From positions 1 through 6,674 of the forward strand of contig CAIPJU010000255.1 in NCBI GenBank assembly GCA_903865465.1: a DNA stretch of 6,674 nt, given 5' to 3'. Source of the DNA: an uncultured Bacteroidota bacterium. Lineage in GTDB: Bacteria > Bacteroidota > Bacteroidia > Bacteroidales > VadinHA17. The notes below the pieces were generated by a model, which ran no database searches, was not told where the DNA came from, and was given only the letters and a program-made list of their open reading frames with translations. Both the position numbers and the translations under genes were made by a program. This document shows, piece after piece, positions 6,666 to 6,674 of this stretch. Position 1 is the first letter of the stretch. Each line of letters starts with the position of its first letter.

Positions 6666-6674
6666 AGTCAAATC

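Larger units (their letters stand above)
6477..6674. other. Region after the terminator without an identified gene
   Basis: Apart from the palindromic element and the heptamer array, I see no supported gene, tRNA or other RNA in these 198 bp. A plus-strand frame from ATG 6603 is open through the repeats to the edge (24 codons). A minus-strand frame entering from the edge ends at a TAA at 6597-6595. Because the repeat has no stops in any frame, neither open frame is good evidence for coding. Confidence 0.6.

Overview
This window looks like a chromosomal segment of a Bacteroidota (Bacteroidales-like) bacterium. Three things suggest this. The GyrA and ClpC proteins read like Bacteroidota family members. 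The genes lack clear Shine-Dalgarno sequences and have AT-rich leaders. Close matches to the Bacteroidota promoter type (TTTG or TTG, about 20 nt, then TAnnTTTG) stand in front of two of the genes. Base composition is moderate to AT-rich. I see no sign of phage, plasmid or insertion-sequence genes.

Layout: bases 1-2409 hold, on the minus strand, the first 803 codons of a ClpC-type AAA+ unfoldase; its C-terminus lies beyond the left edge. A 258-bp divergent intergenic region (2410-2667) carries a good clpC promoter, a weaker gyrA promoter, a stem-loop at the predicted start of the gyrA transcript, and a set of short direct repeats. gyrA (2668-5193, 841 aa) is complete. A 58-bp gap follows, with a promoter whose upstream element lies inside the end of gyrA. 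Then comes an exported TPR protein (5252-6427, 391 aa), closed by a strong intrinsic terminator (6450-6476). The last 198 bp contain a roughly 110-bp element bounded by perfect 10-bp inverted repeats and then seven perfect copies of a 7-bp tandem repeat, close to the right edge.

The genes are housekeeping: regulated proteolysis (ClpC, presumably with ClpP encoded elsewhere), DNA supercoiling (GyrA with a GyrB encoded elsewhere), and a periplasmic or envelope TPR scaffold of unknown function. Nothing shows that they form one pathway. The TPR gene can probably be made both by read-through from gyrA, since there is no convincing terminator between them, and from its own promoter. No undescribed multi-gene system is visible. 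The most unusual sequence is the heptamer tandem repeat and the palindromic element at the right end.
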